64,000 bases of DNA from a virus. Positions 25,816-34,880 of the stretch are shown piece by piece. Position 1 is the first letter of the stretch. Each line of letters opens with the position of its first letter. The notes beneath the pieces were generated by a model. That model was not told the origin of the DNA. It was given only the letters and a program-made list of their open reading frames with translations, and did no database searches. The stretch is taken from positions 1-64,000 of IMG/VR virus record IMGVR_UViG_3300002052_000001. One strand, 5' to 3'. A program made the position numbers and the translations under genes.

Positions 25816-26331
25816 ATGACCACGGTGAAGGAAAACTTTTTGGAGTTGTTCAATGAGAACCGGACATGGTGCGGTCCAGCGAAAAAGCTGCTCAAGGACG
25901 AATCGTCCGAGATGTACAACAGCAGCCGTCGTCCGGATATCTGGTGTCAGGGATTGGCCTACATGAACCTGCCGAAGGCACGGGATCTGATCGCCGCTGT
26001 CGTTCAACACGTTGCGGCTGATCTCGACGATGGCGAGCTGAAAACCAAAATGCTCACGGTCACCGCATCGATGTCGGACCAGGAGTACGAGGATTTGATC
26101 GCATGGGCCGGAGCGCTGCGCAATGGTGCGCTGCCGACGGAACACAGGTTGCTTTATTCGGCGGCCAAGTTCTTACGGTATGAGCAAAGGCCCTACATCA
26201 AAGCGCCAGCCTCTTATTTTTTACAACATGAAAGAGCCAAAGGTGTAACCATCGTAGAGGCGGCGCAGACGGCGGCTGACTTTCATCGTTCGCAGGTTTC
26301 ACTCGAAGAGTGGCGCGGGTCTTACACCTGA
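25816..26331 (+). CDS. fibre-array paralogue A4
   Basis: 171 residues from ATG 25816 after TAAGGAGAAGCGC. It matches the family: TWCGPAKKLLKDESSEMYNSS, then DIWCQGLAYMNLPKARDLIAAVV, then ELKTKMLTVTASMSDQEYEDLIAWAGALRNG and a terminal VSLEEWRGSYT. It directly precedes the Asp-box adhesin at 26347, supporting a one-paralogue-per-adhesin arrangement. Confidence 0.75.
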   Translation: MTTVKENFLELFNENRTWCGPAKKLLKDESSEMYNSSRRPDIWCQGLAYMNLPKARDLIAAVVQHVAADLDDGELKTKMLTVTASMSDQEYEDLIAWAGALRNGALPTEHRLLYSAAKFLRYEQRPYIKAPASYFLQHERAKGVTIVEAAQTAADFHRSQVSLEEWRGSYT

Positions 26332-26346
26332 TCGGAGGTTTTGAAA

Positions 26347-27549
26347 ATGTCGAGTTTGAGGGCTTCATATCCTGTCTTGAAGGACAGGTTTTCGTCCTAT
26401 ACGAAGCTGACGTTTGGCGTATATGATTGGTGGACCAACCCTGGAAGGCCCATAGAGGCCAACGGGTATATGTTCATGCAAGACGAATCGCTCTTGTTTG
26501 TCTCTTTGGACGGCGTCACCTTTATCCCGATCTATGAGCTTTATTACAAGATAACCGACGTGGCCTATGGAGACGGCAAATACGTTTTTTCGGGAACTGA
26601 CTCGCATATACTTACCTCGGAAGGACCCGATGCGTACTACAACTGGAACATCGAAGAACAGGATTATGACGAGAGCCTGGGTCTTGTGGACGATTTCATG
26701 TGCGTCCATTTCGACGGTACGGCGTTCATCGTGTCAGGAGAAAGTGCGGGTGCGCCACCATCTTCATTGCCGATGTTTCAGCGTGCGTTGCCTGCTGATG
26801 TTACCGACTGGACCGCGATCAATGGGGCCTCTGTGCCTCCGGGGGAAACGGAAGAGGTCATTATTTGGAATATCGATTCTTACGGTGGTCGGATGGTGGC
26901 TGTCGGCGCGGCTTATGGGGAATATGGTGAGGGTTTAGGGTCCCGCGATGTTATTCAGTACTCCGACGATCATGGTTTGACGTGGACAAACGTTACGCCT
27001 CCCGGAATGCAGCCACAAGGGGCATCGCAGGGGCTTACAGAGTTGGAAGTTACTGGCGACGGTCGATTCGTGGCTCTGTCTTCCGAGTATGCGCAAGGGA
27101 TGGCGGAATGGGACCCTCCGTGGACCATACGGTTTATCCAATCTACCGACGGCGCAACGTGGGAGCTGATCAACGATCGGCTTATGTCGCCGTTTATCTG
27201 GGAGCAACACTCGGAACCCTACGCTGTGTGGGATGTGATAAATAGGAGCGCGCTGTTTCTTGTGGGAGGAGCGGTTCTCGTTCTGCTTCCGGGAATGGAA
27301 ATGCAAATCGGCCGGATGGGCGCGGATGGCCCTGATAACTTCGAGCACGTCCCGTTTCCTTCGTTCAAGGGATATTCGAAAGGCATGTGCCTGTTCAAGG
27401 GCAACTATTATTTAGAAGTGGAACCGGGAGAGGACGAAGGCGTGCCTTGTTATCTGATAGCATTTACCCCACGTGTTCCGATCAACCCTGCGGACTTAGA
27501 ATGGACGCCCCATGAGGAATACCCAACTGGGCCAGAGCTGCCACCATAG
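26347..27549 (+). CDS. tail adhesin with Asp-box (BNR-like) repeats
   Basis: 400 residues from ATG 26347 (GGAGG at 26334-26338; the upstream TTG at 26341 is less likely). It contains YSDDHGLTWTNV, a perfect SxDxGxTW Asp-box, and STDGATWELI, a close second copy, plus TDVAYGDGKYVFSG and GDGRFVALSS propeller-blade strands. Such repeats form sialidase-like beta-propellers that bind or act on surface glycans. No Arg-triad can be confirmed by eye, so receptor binding rather than hydrolysis is favoured. The C-terminus is Pro-rich. Confidence 0.72.
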   Translation: MSSLRASYPVLKDRFSSYTKLTFGVYDWWTNPGRPIEANGYMFMQDESLLFVSLDGVTFIPIYELYYKITDVAYGDGKYVFSGTDSHILTSEGPDAYYNWNIEEQDYDESLGLVDDFMCVHFDGTAFIVSGESAGAPPSSLPMFQRALPADVTDWTAINGASVPPGETEEVIIWNIDSYGGRMVAVGAAYGEYGEGLGSRDVIQYSDDHGLTWTNVTPPGMQPQGASQGLTELEVTGDGRFVALSSEYAQGMAEWDPPWTIRFIQSTDGATWELINDRLMSPFIWEQHSEPYAVWDVINRSALFLVGGAVLVLLPGMEMQIGRMGADGPDNFEHVPFPSFKGYSKGMCLFKGNYYLEVEPGEDEGVPCYLIAFTPRVPINPADLEWTPHEEYPTGPELPP

Positions 27550-27568
27550 CCGTAAGTGAAAGGTTTTT

Positions 27569-28111
27569 ATGGCCGACCTGATAGAATTTTTGGGGACCCT
27601 GAACAGCACCAAGAGGTGGTGCGTGGGAGATGTCAGTTCGTTGATCGATAAGCCAGCGGCGGACATTTACCAGGCGACACCGAACCCAGGGATGTGGTGC
27701 GTGGTGCTGGCCTATACCAATCTGCCTGTGGCCAAGAACGTGCTGGTGACGGCCATCCACAATGTCGCCGCTACCCTGGAAGACTCTGAGCTGAAGACCA
27801 AAATGCTCGCCTTTAATACGAGCATGACCGTTCAGGAACTGCGTGATCTCATGGGCTGGGCCGGGCCGAAAAGCGGGATTGGTTCTCCGCCGTCTCCAGC
27901 AGATCCATCTAAGGCGTTGTATTCCGCCTTGTTCACAGCGGCCAAGATGTTGAAAACCGAAGCCCCGGAATGGATGATGCGGGCCGTTGATGGGCTGGTG
28001 CGGTACAAGATGTCATCGGAAGAAAAAACCAAGGCGCAGGCGATCACCGAATTCTATGAGTTTCTGTATGGGGAGGTGGACCTGTCCACCTGGATGGGTA
28101 GTTACACCTAG
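27569..28111 (+). CDS. fibre-array paralogue A5
   Basis: 180 residues from ATG 27569. It matches the family with RWCVGDVSSLIDKPAADIYQA, then MWCVVLAYTNLPVAKNVLVTAI, then ELKTKMLAFNTSMTVQELRDLMGWAGP and the terminal VDLSTWMGSYT. It carries a short family-specific insert after WAGP (SGIGSPPSPADPSK). It lies between the Asp-box adhesin and a small fibre-motif protein. Confidence 0.75.
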   Translation: MADLIEFLGTLNSTKRWCVGDVSSLIDKPAADIYQATPNPGMWCVVLAYTNLPVAKNVLVTAIHNVAATLEDSELKTKMLAFNTSMTVQELRDLMGWAGPKSGIGSPPSPADPSKALYSALFTAAKMLKTEAPEWMMRAVDGLVRYKMSSEEKTKAQAITEFYEFLYGEVDLSTWMGSYT

Positions 28112-28131
28112 AGAATACGAAGGAGAGGTAA

Positions 28132-28614
28132 ATGTCTAACGGGCAACTCGACATAGTGAAACTCCCGCTGTCGCAGGCGGAAGCGCCCGGCCCGAATCAC
28201 TGGGCGATCATCATGGATTCGGAGAACGCGGACGCTCTGACTCTAATCACCGGTGATCCCATTCAGGCTTTTGTGTTGTTCGGCGCGCCGATGGAAATCA
28301 CCACTCCGGAAATCACAGCCGACCAGGACAACTGGGATCCCGACGATATTCTGGTGGCAACGGTTGTCCGGATGTACTCGGATGCGGCGTGGGACATAAC
28401 GGGGATTAACTCCACTGATCTTCCGGCATCCGGCAAACGAAAGACGCTCATCAACGTGGGATCCTTTAACATTACCCTGAAAGACCAGGATGTCGGTTCG
28501 CTGACCGCCAATCGATTTCTGCTTCTTGGTGGTGCGGGGGATATCGTTCTTCAACCGGGGGATGCTCAAGACATTTACTACGATGACACGGACGCAAAGT
28601 GGAGGTCCGCTTAA
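28132..28614 (+). CDS. fibre-cassette protein
   Basis: 160 residues from ATG 28132 after GAAGGAGAGGTAA. Its C-terminal half has KTLINVGSFNITLKDQDVG, then LTANRFLLLGG and QDIYYDDTDAKWRSA, the same fibre repeat as in the genes at 21526 and 23707. The N-terminal region is a short Leu/Pro-rich linker. Probably a short fibre or an adhesin stem. Confidence 0.72.
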   Translation: MSNGQLDIVKLPLSQAEAPGPNHWAIIMDSENADALTLITGDPIQAFVLFGAPMEITTPEITADQDNWDPDDILVATVVRMYSDAAWDITGINSTDLPASGKRKTLINVGSFNITLKDQDVGSLTANRFLLLGGAGDIVLQPGDAQDIYYDDTDAKWRSA

Positions 28615-28626
28615 CGTAGAGGAGCA

Positions 28627-30285
28627 ATGCCGGGATTCGGTTCATGGCCATTCGGAACAGGCCCCTTCGGCTCATACAACTGGTCGAAGCAGGTGCTGTT
28701 CAAGGACCTGCCGGAGCTGGACCGGCGGCTCGACCAGGATGTGGCCGACAATCGTCTGGAGACTTTCGTCGACACCATCCGGCCGTCCTTTGATGAGCTG
28801 TTGCAGAAGGTTCGGGACTTCGGTTCGCTGCGCGACCCGGACCTGGTGAGGAGCCAATACCAGGAGCGGCTCAACGTTAACCTGCTGATAGCGTACTCGA
28901 CGGCGGGTGGCCGCACCATCGAGGCCCTGCTGGAAAAAACGGATCCTGACGACCCATTCAATCCCCTGGAAGGTACCTCCATCGGCTGGATTCTGGAGGA
29001 CGAGGCGGGTCGTGAATACACCGTCAACTCGGTGCACAAGCTCTGGAGCGCCGGGCCGATGGTTGAGCTAACAGGCGTGGCTGAGCTGCCCGTGACGGCC
29101 TTCAGCCAGGGCACCCAGCTAACGGGCCTGGTCAGCTTTACGGCGGGCTCAGCGACCGTTACGGGCTCGGGAACGCTCTTTTTGACGGATCCGGACGTAT
29201 CCAAAAGGGTATCTCCAGGACAGTATCTCGCCCGGAGCACTGGCGGTCAGTATGTAGGGAAAGTGGAGACAGTGGTGGATGACACCACCATCGTACTGAC
29301 CGAGCCCTGGGAGGGGGCAGACCAGGTATCCGGCCTGGCGGTGGTGATGACGGCCTCAGATGGTCCGGCGGTGCTCCATCCTCCGGCGCTGCTGCCCTAC
29401 CTGGGAGAGGATTTCGGCCTGGAGGTGGACCAGCATGAGCCGGAGAGCTTCCAGCGCAGCACGGTCCGGAACGGCAAACAGTGGCTGATCAGGAAGGGCG
29501 CGCAGAGGGGCTACGACATCATCGGCAAGATTTCCGGGTACCGAGTGGTGGCCCACGGCCTGTGGCGTATCAGCTCGGTTCCGTCCTGGCTGTCGCCGGA
29601 TGAGGTGTTCGAGATTCCTTCTGGCAGCGGAAAGTACTACACAACGGTGGATCCCCTTATTCCGCGCTTCGATGAAATTGCGGCCGATGTCATTCCTTTA
29701 GATTATGCCTGCCGGGAAACGCCGAACTGGACGAGCGAGGCGATTACCCCTCCGGTGCCGTCACCGCCGGATGGCATGAGCGTGGAAGAGGCCATCGGTT
29801 TCGTGTTGGAGAACCTGCCTATCATCAGTTCAACGGATCTTGGAAGTGGGCGCTGGAGACTTCGTGTAGGTCCTGGTGTGGATCTGTGGCCGATAGCGGC
29901 AATCGGTTACTGGTACGCCAATTTTTCGACGATGGAAGGAGCGTTTTATTTGGAAGCGCAGCCAGTGGAGGTGGCGGCGGGTGAGTGGGAATTCGAGATT
30001 TTCGCGGGAGATTTTCCCGTTTTCGGAACCGAGGTTAGCATCGATTACGAGTGTCACCTGCTGATGAGCTGCGACTACTGCCGAGCCAGCTTGTTGAAGA
30101 TAGATGTCGTAGCGGCTGAAGTCCTGGATGAACCGGATGCTCTTATGGATGATGCGATGGGCCGGTTGACACGGAAAATTAATAAGGCGGTGCCCGCCCA
30201 TGTTAGAACAGCAGAGATAGTTCACGTGGTTGGCCCCGTTCAATTGCCATTGAATCCGACGGTGCAGGTGAGCACGCCGCCATAG
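28627..30285 (+). CDS. tail protein, gpI-like baseplate/fibre-attachment protein
   Basis: 552 residues from ATG 28627 after GAGGAGCA. The N-terminal segment (PFGSYNW, then FKDLPELDRRLDQDVADN and ETFVDTIRPSFDELLQKVRDF) resembles gpI-like proteins of contractile tails. Near residues 285-300 is QWLIRKGAQRGYDIIGKISGYRV, comparable to the conserved region of that family. A CDYCRASLLKIDV segment near the C-terminus is unexplained. It follows the array and precedes the long fibre genes, as gpI precedes fibre genes in P2-like phages. Confidence 0.68.
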   Translation: MPGFGSWPFGTGPFGSYNWSKQVLFKDLPELDRRLDQDVADNRLETFVDTIRPSFDELLQKVRDFGSLRDPDLVRSQYQERLNVNLLIAYSTAGGRTIEALLEKTDPDDPFNPLEGTSIGWILEDEAGREYTVNSVHKLWSAGPMVELTGVAELPVTAFSQGTQLTGLVSFTAGSATVTGSGTLFLTDPDVSKRVSPGQYLARSTGGQYVGKVETVVDDTTIVLTEPWEGADQVSGLAVVMTASDGPAVLHPPALLPYLGEDFGLEVDQHEPESFQRSTVRNGKQWLIRKGAQRGYDIIGKISGYRVVAHGLWRISSVPSWLSPDEVFEIPSGSGKYYTTVDPLIPRFDEIAADVIPLDYACRETPNWTSEAITPPVPSPPDGMSVEEAIGFVLENLPIISSTDLGSGRWRLRVGPGVDLWPIAAIGYWYANFSTMEGAFYLEAQPVEVAAGEWEFEIFAGDFPVFGTEVSIDYECHLLMSCDYCRASLLKIDVVAAEVLDEPDALMDDAMGRLTRKINKAVPAHVRTAEIVHVVGPVQLPLNPTVQVSTPP

Positions 30286-30301
30286 GAGGAGGAGAAGGAG
30301 A

Positions 30302-31009
30302 GTGGCGGTACCCGATGGTACATTACAGGAAGGCTGGGAGGCGGTTCTGGCGCGGGTCTATGCGCGGGACACGGCTGATACCAAGGCCGATATCACGCGC
30401 TTCAAGATTGGCGAGGGGGCATATACTGGTTTGCCGCCGGAGCCTATCCCCCCTGACCCCACCTTCTTGGATCTTCAATCGGAGGGTGAGGAGCTGGCCG
30501 GTGGAGGCGTTGCGGATTTCACCAACGGCAGCCCGAACGTGGTCGGCGTGGGGACTTCATTTCTGGCTGATGTGGCACCGGGGCAGTGGATCAAGCCGGG
30601 GCCGACGCCCAGCGCGGATCCCTACTCTGCCGGGGTGCCGGGCTCCGAAATAGACGGGTGGGGTGAGGTGTTTGACGTGCTAGATGATACCCACATCACC
30701 CTTACAGGGAACTATGTCGGCCCAACTACTTTGGGCCGGGCGGTCAGGAAGGCAGACGAACCGCTTTTTACTTTTCGGAAGGATTTGACGGCTGGAGATG
30801 TGCTGTATACGTCGGCGGTCCCGGCCATCGTCGAGATTCTGGCGATAGTGCTTGCGAGCGAGGCGCTGTCAGACCAGCAGGGAAACCCGCCCCGATTCTT
30901 TGAGCTGGGGGTATTTGACGCGAACGGTGTCATGTTGGCTTACATGACATTTCCGATGGAGGAGCAGACGGGCATACAATTCAATCATCTTATCGAGTTG
31001 ATTTTTTAG
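30302..31009 (+). CDS. tail fibre base / collar protein
   Basis: 235 residues from GTG 30302, preceded by AGGAGGAGGAGAAGG. The C-terminal segment FFELGVFDANGVMLAYMTFPMEEQTGIQFNHLIELIF is the gpH/short-fibre N-domain pattern (E-G-FD-NG-ML-Y-TFP). This usually links a fibre to the baseplate. The N-terminal part (WEAVLARVYARDTADTKADIT-FKIGEG) fits too. It directly precedes the 837-residue fibre, for which it may be the adapter. Confidence 0.72.
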   Translation: MAVPDGTLQEGWEAVLARVYARDTADTKADITRFKIGEGAYTGLPPEPIPPDPTFLDLQSEGEELAGGGVADFTNGSPNVVGVGTSFLADVAPGQWIKPGPTPSADPYSAGVPGSEIDGWGEVFDVLDDTHITLTGNYVGPTTLGRAVRKADEPLFTFRKDLTAGDVLYTSAVPAIVEILAIVLASEALSDQQGNPPRFFELGVFDANGVMLAYMTFPMEEQTGIQFNHLIELIF

Positions 31010-31018
31010 GAGACCAGG

Positions 31019-33532
31019 ATGTCCATACCGCTGGCAACGCTTCCTGAAGGAGCCACCACTATTCGGTGGCGGGAGCCCTATGTTTCCGATGGACTTAATA
31101 GAAAGCTCCACGGGCCGGTTCCGCGTGGCATCAATAGGGGCGGTAATCTGACCGCCTCATTGGCGGTTTTATCTGTCGAGATTGCACCAGATCCGGTGAC
31201 CGGTGATTCGGTTTATACCTATGCCAACGCCGACGGTCGCCAGGTGACCGTGCGCGAGGTCGGTACTACTACTCTCAGCCTTAACACGGGCGGCATTCCG
31301 GGTACCACTGTCTACATCGGTCTGGAAGTTTCCTATGTTACCGATGCGGATACCGAGGCCACATGGCGTGCTTATTCGCAAGTAGATATAGATGCTGATG
31401 AAAAAATTGTCGTTATTGGAAAGGTGGAGGTTCCGGCGTCGGGTGTTATTCCGGCTGCGAACATCACACTGGATCGGCGGCGGGATGCCTGGCAGGACCA
31501 GTCGACGGGGATGCGCGATTGGCGGCAGATCGTTGAGGGTGGCAACGTAGACCTCCCTGTTCCTGGAAAGGCCGCTGACAGATTCTTTCCATATTTCGCG
31601 GCGCTCACAACGGGCTCTGTAACGATTGAGAACAGTGATAATTTTAAGAGGTCGCTGACCCATTCCTTCCGCTTTGGAGGTAGCGATGGGATTGCGATTC
31701 TGTCTCCTCATACAGGAGATGGTATCAGTGGGGTGCTTTATCCGGTTCGAGAAGGACAGCGAATACTTTATTCATTCTATGTCCGAACTGACAATTGGAC
31801 TTACGACACGACGCAAAGAATTAGATTTGCTTTTCGGGACGGTCTTTCAACCGGCGCTTCTTTTACGGTGGTCGATCGACCATTCACCAATAGCGGCCCT
31901 GATGTTGGTTGGGTGCACATAACGGGAGTGGTGGAGTCGCCCTATGATGGTTGGTTCGGATGGGAGATCACATCGCATGTGGATGCCGGGAACAGCGGGT
32001 ATCTCTATATAGATGATATCCGGATCTGGAAAGAGGTCGGGGATGCGCTGGAAGATGACGGCCAGCGGTATATTATGGGAATCAATCGTCAGATTGAAGG
32101 AAGTGCTCTGGCGCTTTTCCCTGCTATCTTACCGGACGATGAGGCGACATGGGCCGATTCGACCATCAGATTAATTAACACCAGCCCGGCGGATGGCAGT
32201 GCCATATCTGCAAAGATCACGGCTGATCCTGTCAATGACGTGGATCTGTTTGATTGGACCATTGAAGCTAATACATTTTTCAAAGGGGCGATGGACATCA
32301 CGCCTCCAGCGGATACTGATGCCCTAACTATTGTAGCGACCGGATCGGGGAGAGGGATATTCGTAGAATCGGAAGACAATGTTGCTATTCATGCCGTGGC
32401 TGCCGATGCCCCTGGTATTTACAGCGAAACCCCGTCCCTTACCGCTCCTGCTATAGCGGCGGAGGGCAAGTTAGGGGGTATATATGCTGTGGCAGACGGA
32501 ACGGGGGTAGGTGAGCATGTTATGGGAGTGCTGTCCGCAGCGCTTGATCCAGATGAAGGATATGCCGCGTTTGGAATGTATGGGATGGCAGAAGGCAGCG
32601 GCGAAGCCTCTGCGGGGGTATTCGGTAAGGGTGAGTATGGTGGTGATATACCCACGGTTAAGGATGTTGGCGGTGTGTTTTGGGGCAAGGGCGCGTCCGA
32701 AGAGGCACTAGGGGCACTAAAATTGGATTCGGCGCAAGGTGCTGGTGTAGCGTGTGTGGCAGGAACCGATGGCCTTGCCGGAGTATTTTATGGTGAAAAT
32801 ACGGATTCAGGGTATTACCTTGATCCCGCTGTTATTATTTATGGGGGAGATGCACTAAGCGACGGTGATGGGCATACCGCATTAAAAGCCTTTGGTGGTG
32901 ATGCCGAAAATGGAGCGGGGGAGGGTGGTATTGGGGTATTTGGTCAGGCTGGTGAACGTGGTCCCGAATCGCCTTCCTATAGAAACGTCGGGGTTGTTGG
33001 TCTTGATGGTCCGGGTTCCGATCAGGGATACGGCGTATATGGTAGAGGCGACAAAGGAGGTGGCCTTTTTGATAATCCAACTGGAGGAGCTGACGGGCAA
33101 GCGATAGTGTTGAGTTCAGGTGTTGATTTCCGAGGAATTAGTGCGGACCAGAATCCTGCTAAAAATATCACGGTGCCGAGGAACGTTTTGAAAGCGAAAA
33201 ACGCTCCAAAGGCATGGGGAAAGTGTTACAGCGGGGCTTCTCCTTCTTTGATAGAGGGTTTCAATATTAACGGGGATCCCGTCAAACAATCTCCCGATCT
33301 AGATATCAATTTGAGACAGAGTTTTACAGACGAAGATGACATGATCATCATAATTACGTCTGATAGTCCGGGATATTATTTTTCAGGATACGCTTACGAT
33401 ACCGACACCTTTCGCATCTCGTGTTATCATTGGAGTACCGGTAATAAGGATTTGACTACAGAAGTAATTTATTTTCAGTTTGTTGTTTTCGGGATTCAAA
33501 CGCTTACCGCTTTCAATGGGCCGTTGGATTAA
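31019..33532 (+). CDS. long tail fibre protein
   Basis: 837 residues from ATG 31019 after AGGAGACCAG. It starts with a strand-rich N-domain (IRWREPYVSDGLNRKLHGPVPRG). Around residues 420-680 it becomes a long repeating Gly/Ala/Asp-rich stretch (GIYAVADGTGVGEHVMGVLSA, GVFGQAGERGPE) typical of beta-helical shafts. The C-terminal 120 residues are a beta-rich tip. The size makes it the main long fibre of this window. No chaperone domain is recognised; the 70-residue gene downstream may serve. Confidence 0.78.
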   Translation: MSIPLATLPEGATTIRWREPYVSDGLNRKLHGPVPRGINRGGNLTASLAVLSVEIAPDPVTGDSVYTYANADGRQVTVREVGTTTLSLNTGGIPGTTVYIGLEVSYVTDADTEATWRAYSQVDIDADEKIVVIGKVEVPASGVIPAANITLDRRRDAWQDQSTGMRDWRQIVEGGNVDLPVPGKAADRFFPYFAALTTGSVTIENSDNFKRSLTHSFRFGGSDGIAILSPHTGDGISGVLYPVREGQRILYSFYVRTDNWTYDTTQRIRFAFRDGLSTGASFTVVDRPFTNSGPDVGWVHITGVVESPYDGWFGWEITSHVDAGNSGYLYIDDIRIWKEVGDALEDDGQRYIMGINRQIEGSALALFPAILPDDEATWADSTIRLINTSPADGSAISAKITADPVNDVDLFDWTIEANTFFKGAMDITPPADTDALTIVATGSGRGIFVESEDNVAIHAVAADAPGIYSETPSLTAPAIAAEGKLGGIYAVADGTGVGEHVMGVLSAALDPDEGYAAFGMYGMAEGSGEASAGVFGKGEYGGDIPTVKDVGGVFWGKGASEEALGALKLDSAQGAGVACVAGTDGLAGVFYGENTDSGYYLDPAVIIYGGDALSDGDGHTALKAFGGDAENGAGEGGIGVFGQAGERGPESPSYRNVGVVGLDGPGSDQGYGVYGRGDKGGGLFDNPTGGADGQAIVLSSGVDFRGISADQNPAKNITVPRNVLKAKNAPKAWGKCYSGASPSLIEGFNINGDPVKQSPDLDINLRQSFTDEDDMIIIITSDSPGYYFSGYAYDTDTFRISCYHWSTGNKDLTTEVIYFQFVVFGIQTLTAFNGPLD

Positions 33533-33549
33533 TTTGAAGGAGAGGTAAA

Positions 33550-33762
33550 ATGGCACCGCCTACAAAAATAGAAGACATAGAGGTTTCCTTTGCCGATGCT
33601 GCGGTGTTAGGGGCATGGGTTGGTAATCTGGCGACCGATATCACCGCCGGTAAGGTTATCGGTTTTAATCTTTCTACCGATAAACAGGTCGGGAAGATTG
33701 TGGGAAAAGTTATTATACCAACGCCTGTCGATCTCACCGTGGCACTAGAGGATCCGCCGTAG
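33550..33762 (+). CDS. 70-residue protein B2 (paralogue of gene at 24903)
   Basis: ATG 33550 after GGAGAGGTAAA. It shares with the 24903 product the block IEVSFADAAVLGAWVGNLATDITAGKV-GF and a C-terminal VDLTVALEDPP. Both lie directly downstream of a fibre, supporting a repeated fibre/small-protein unit. No known family. Confidence 0.72.
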   Translation: MAPPTKIEDIEVSFADAAVLGAWVGNLATDITAGKVIGFNLSTDKQVGKIVGKVIIPTPVDLTVALEDPP

Positions 33763-33780
33763 TAAAGCAGGAATGGAAGT

Positions 33781-34623
33781 ATGCCCGCGCTGCCTACAGG
33801 AATAATTACTCAGCTTACGGGGAGCACGCATCACCCGAAGCTGGCTCAGGCTTATCTGAAAGCCATTGATCTGGCTGAGGATGAGGTGCCTCCGTGGGTA
33901 GGACAGGGTAGCGGTTTGTCGGTCGGGGCCGAGCCTGCCAAGGATGCCGGAATAGCGTTTCAGTACTGGCCGGAGTCCTTGACCGATAGCCGCCCGTCGG
34001 AATGGAATCCCCGCAACATTCCCGGTGGCTCGCATCCCATCTATCAGTGGACCCACGGCGGCGAGCGGCGGCTGAGCTTTACGGCCGTTTTTACTCGCGA
34101 CCATGAGCCTCCCCCGAGGGAGAAGGCCGGGGGCATCGGTGGGGCTATTGGAGCCGTGGTGAGCGCGGTCGAATCGGCAGCCAGCTTTGTTGGCCTGGGC
34201 GGTCCGGAAGCGGATCCGATGAGGAATGTGCCTATCGAGGCGGCGATTCATTGGCTGCGATATTTCACCTACCCGTACTACATCCAGGACGATCTGCGGG
34301 TGTTCGAGCCTCCGAAGTGCATCCTGGTGCTGCCCGGCACGAACCTGGGGCACAAGATCGACGAGCACGACATCGTGTGTGTGATGACCACCTGCGATGT
34401 CACCTACGAGGCGTGGTTCCCCAGCGGTCGGCCGCGTATCGTGGAGATATCCCTGGAATTTGCTGAGACGGTGCAGAGTGAGGGTAAAGTGGCCTTTCAC
34501 AATCGTGCGGATATGACGCTGGCGGGCGAAGTTGTGAATCCATTGGCGGTTTCTGGGGATTCTGAGGACGGCGGCATCCTGGAGGATATCGGCGGTGCCA
34601 TAGCTGGACCGCTTGGGCTGTAG
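33781..34623 (+). CDS. virion structural protein, possibly baseplate/tube-associated
   Basis: 280 residues from ATG 33781. It has a strand-rich body with FQYWPESLTDSR, then SHPIYQWTHGGERRLSFTAVFTRD, then FTYPYYIQDDLRVFEPPKCILVLP and CDVTYEAWFPSGRPRIVEISLEFAET. The Y-W-T-GGER-LSFTAVFT pattern recurs in tail proteins of myophages near baseplate genes, which I recall only in general terms. A Gly/Ala-rich hydrophobic segment (GGIGGAIGAVVSAVESAASF) interrupts it. No enzymatic motif. Confidence 0.65.
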   Translation: MPALPTGIITQLTGSTHHPKLAQAYLKAIDLAEDEVPPWVGQGSGLSVGAEPAKDAGIAFQYWPESLTDSRPSEWNPRNIPGGSHPIYQWTHGGERRLSFTAVFTRDHEPPPREKAGGIGGAIGAVVSAVESAASFVGLGGPEADPMRNVPIEAAIHWLRYFTYPYYIQDDLRVFEPPKCILVLPGTNLGHKIDEHDIVCVMTTCDVTYEAWFPSGRPRIVEISLEFAETVQSEGKVAFHNRADMTLAGEVVNPLAVSGDSEDGGILEDIGGAIAGPLGL

Positions 34624-34625
34624 GT

Positions 34626-34877
34626 ATGGCAAAAGCGATTGCGCTTTCCCAGGAAGATGAGGCCGTATCGGAGATAATCAGGCACGCCGGGGATGCGATG
34701 GTCCTGGTGATCACACGGGCCATGTGGGAGACCCTACTTCTCCAGGCCAAGGCCGAAAACTTGACCCCTGGCCGGATTCTGGACAAAGCCTTAAGGGGAT
34801 ATCTCGAAGAGCACGGCTGCAAAGAGGCAGTCGACTACCTCTTCCTGGTTGCTGAGGGTCGTCGAGAGCAAGGATAG
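34626..34877 (+). CDS. small helical protein, possibly DNA-binding
   Basis: 83 residues from ATG 34626, two bases after the previous stop. A helix-turn-helix-like pattern (MWETLLLQAKAENLTPGRILDKALRGYLEEHG) suggests a ribbon-helix-helix or short helical regulator. The near-copy of the dispersed palindrome lies in its coding sequence and is read as K-E-A-V-D-Y-L. Function unknown. Confidence 0.6.
   Translation: MAKAIALSQEDEAVSEIIRHAGDAMVLVITRAMWETLLLQAKAENLTPGRILDKALRGYLEEHGCKEAVDYLFLVAEGRREQG
34826..34839. repeat. dispersed palindrome near-copy (one mismatch)
   Basis: GGCAGTCGACTACC: one base differs from the core. Flanking bases AAGA and TCTT extend the inverted repeat to 22 bp with that single mismatch. 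Confidence 0.55.
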
Positions 34878-34880
34878 GCT

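Noticed and set aside
21008-28614. Diversity-generating retroelement in the fibre region
   Set aside because: No reverse transcriptase, template repeat or adenine-biased variable repeat was seen; variation is by gene duplication.
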